The notes beneath the pieces were generated by a model. It was not told the origin of the DNA. It searched no databases and saw only the letters and a list, made by a program, of their open reading frames with translations. From assembly GCF_025144225.1 (NCBI RefSeq), contig NZ_JALXXB010000015.1, positions 1 to 35,727 of the forward strand: a stretch of DNA of 35,727 bases, given 5' to 3'. A program made the position numbers and the translations under genes. This stretch comes from Aestuariimicrobium sp. p3-SID1156 (lineage in GTDB: Bacteria; Actinomycetota; Actinomycetes; Propionibacteriales; Propionibacteriaceae). This document shows positions 34,440 to 35,727 of the stretch, piece after piece. Each line of letters starts with the position of its first letter. Position 1 is the stretch's first letter.

Positions 34440-35705
34440 ATGAAGCTGATGCGCACTGCGCTGGCAACCCTGCTGGCCGCATCACTCGCCCTGACCGGCT
34501 GTGGCAAGGGTGATGAGGATGGCAAGAAGGAGGGCGGCAAGATCGAGCTCACCGTCGCCACCTTCAACGAGTTCGGCTACGACAACCTGTTCAAGAAGTA
34601 CATGGACCAGAACCCCAACGTCGTCGTGAAGCACAAGAAGGCCGCGACCTCCGACGAAGCTCGCCAGAACCTGCTCACCGGCCTTGCCGCGGGTAAGGGG
34701 CTGGCCGACGTCGAGGGCGTCGAGGTTGCCTGGTTCGCAGAACTCGGCAAGTACGGCGCCAAGTTCGCCGACCTCAAGGACGATGCCCTCAAGGATCGCT
34801 GGCTTGACTGGAAGGTGAAGGCCGCCACCCTCGAGGACGGCAAGCTCCTCGGCTACGGCACCGACATCGGCCCTGAGGCGGTCTGCTACCGCGCTGACCT
34901 GTTCAAGAAGGCCGGTCTGCCCACTGACCGCGAAGAGGTCGCCAAGCTGCTCGAGGGCGATTGGGACAAGTATTTCGAGGTCGGCAAGCAGTTCACCTCC
35001 AAGACCAAGATCCCCTGGTACGACGGCGCCAGCGGGTTGTACAACGGCATGATCCAGCAGCTCGCCAACCCCTATGAGGAGTCCGACGGCAAACCCAAGC
35101 CGTTGGAGTCCAACACCGATGTGAAGAACGTTTACGACCAGCTCGTGAAGCACAAGGACCTCTCGGCCGGTTTGGGCCAGTGGTCTGAGGACTGGACCGC
35201 AGCCTTCCAGAAGAGCGGCTTCGCCACCATGCTCTGCCCGGCCTGGATGACCGGTGTCATCGAGGGCAACGCCAAGGGCGTCGAGGGCTGGGACATCGCC
35301 AACGTCTTCCCCGGTGGTGGCGGCAATTGGGGTGGTTCCTACCTGACCGTCCCCGCCCAGGGCAAGAACGTGGAGGAGGCCAAGAAACTGGCCGCCTGGC
35401 TGACCGCCCCCGAGCAGCAGATCGAGGCCTTCAAGACCAAGGGCACCTTCCCGAGCCAGACGAAGGCGCTCGACGACAAGGCCGTCCTTGATCAGAAGAA
35501 CCCCTTCTTCAACGACGCCCCGGTGGGCAAGATCTTCTCCGACCGTGCCAAGGCCATCAAGACCCAGCCCTTCGTCGGACCCAACTTCTTCACCATCAAC
35601 ACCGTCGTCGCCGATGCGATCACTCGCTTCGACGTGGAGAAGAAGAACCCCGACGAGTCCTGGAAGCAGGCCCTGACCGCCTACAAGGAGCTCTCGCTCA
35701 AGTGA
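34440..35705 (+). CDS. CUT1-type extracellular sugar-binding lipoprotein
   Basis: A 421-residue exported lipoprotein with lipobox LTGC (C21). The mature protein begins with a Gly/Lys-rich linker, then IELTVATFNEFGYDNLFKKY, which resembles CebE-like carbohydrate-binding proteins of ABC importers. The family pattern DVEGVEVAWFAEL, YGTDIGPEAVCYRADLFKKA and LAAWLTAPEQQIEAF is present. It binds an oligosaccharide (beta-glucoside or similar, by the LacI-type operator) and passes it to permeases that should lie beyond the window. ATG 34440 follows AAAGGAG at normal spacing; the open frame begins 11 codons earlier. Confidence 0.92.
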   Translation: MKLMRTALATLLAASLALTGCGKGDEDGKKEGGKIELTVATFNEFGYDNLFKKYMDQNPNVVVKHKKAATSDEARQNLLTGLAAGKGLADVEGVEVAWFAELGKYGAKFADLKDDALKDRWLDWKVKAATLEDGKLLGYGTDIGPEAVCYRADLFKKAGLPTDREEVAKLLEGDWDKYFEVGKQFTSKTKIPWYDGASGLYNGMIQQLANPYEESDGKPKPLESNTDVKNVYDQLVKHKDLSAGLGQWSEDWTAAFQKSGFATMLCPAWMTGVIEGNAKGVEGWDIANVFPGGGGNWGGSYLTVPAQGKNVEEAKKLAAWLTAPEQQIEAFKTKGTFPSQTKALDDKAVLDQKNPFFNDAPVGKIFSDRAKAIKTQPFVGPNFFTINTVVADAITRFDVEKKNPDESWKQALTAYKELSLK

Positions 35706-35706
35706 C

Positions 35707-35722
35707 CTGCCAGTCCTGGCAG
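35707..35722 (+). terminator. Hairpin after the sugar-binding gene
   Basis: CTGCCAG and CTGGCAG flank TC (35707-35722), a perfect 7-bp dyad two bases after the stop codon. It could be a partial terminator between the binding protein and downstream permease genes. The window ends five bases later. Confidence 0.4.
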
Positions 35723-35727
35723 TGACA

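Overview
The window is high-GC DNA from an actinobacterium, most plausibly a member of the Propionibacteriaceae. This is inferred from strong GC bias at third codon positions, frequent GTG starts, actinobacterial gene orders (gtrA-smc-ftsY-ffh and rpsP-khpA-rimM-trmD...rplS-lepB-rnhB-DUF2469...yraN-comM-dprA), a single-cytochrome succinate dehydrogenase operon and many apparently leaderless transcripts. No rRNA, tRNA, CRISPR array, transposase or phage gene was seen. No gene-free stretch exceeds 300 bases.

Bases 1-4300 form a cell-wall island. A Tat-exported glucosaminidase and a Sec-exported CHAP hydrolase flank a NarL/LuxR-type two-component system, all on the minus strand. Both hydrolase genes carry the same 24-bp upstream element and similar ribosome binding sites, so they look co-regulated, possibly by the system between them. 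The sequence begins with a run of 17 G.

Bases 4300-11700 hold gtrA, smc, a small membrane protein, ftsY and ffh: chromosome organisation followed by SRP targeting. Bases 11795-14684 hold a sodium-coupled amino-acid transporter with its 44-residue MetS-type subunit and an amidohydrolase with a histidine-rich N-terminus.

Bases 14887-16985 carry rpsP-khpA-rimM-trmD. The rplS gene that usually follows trmD lies 7 kb further on. Between them sit a lipoprotein polysaccharide deacetylase, sdhCAB and a divergent ECF sigma factor with its likely membrane anti-sigma partner. rplS is followed by two tandem signal peptidase I genes (the first has lost catalytic residues), rnhB and a DUF2469 gene.

Bases 27051-30393 (minus strand) are a three-gene transglutaminase / alpha-E / circularly permuted ATP-grasp cluster, probably a peptide-modification system of unknown product. 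Two DnaA-box-like sites precede yraN-comM-dprA (DNA uptake and recombination functions). The window ends with a membrane protein of unknown function and a CUT1-type sugar-binding lipoprotein with a LacI-type operator over its likely transcription start.
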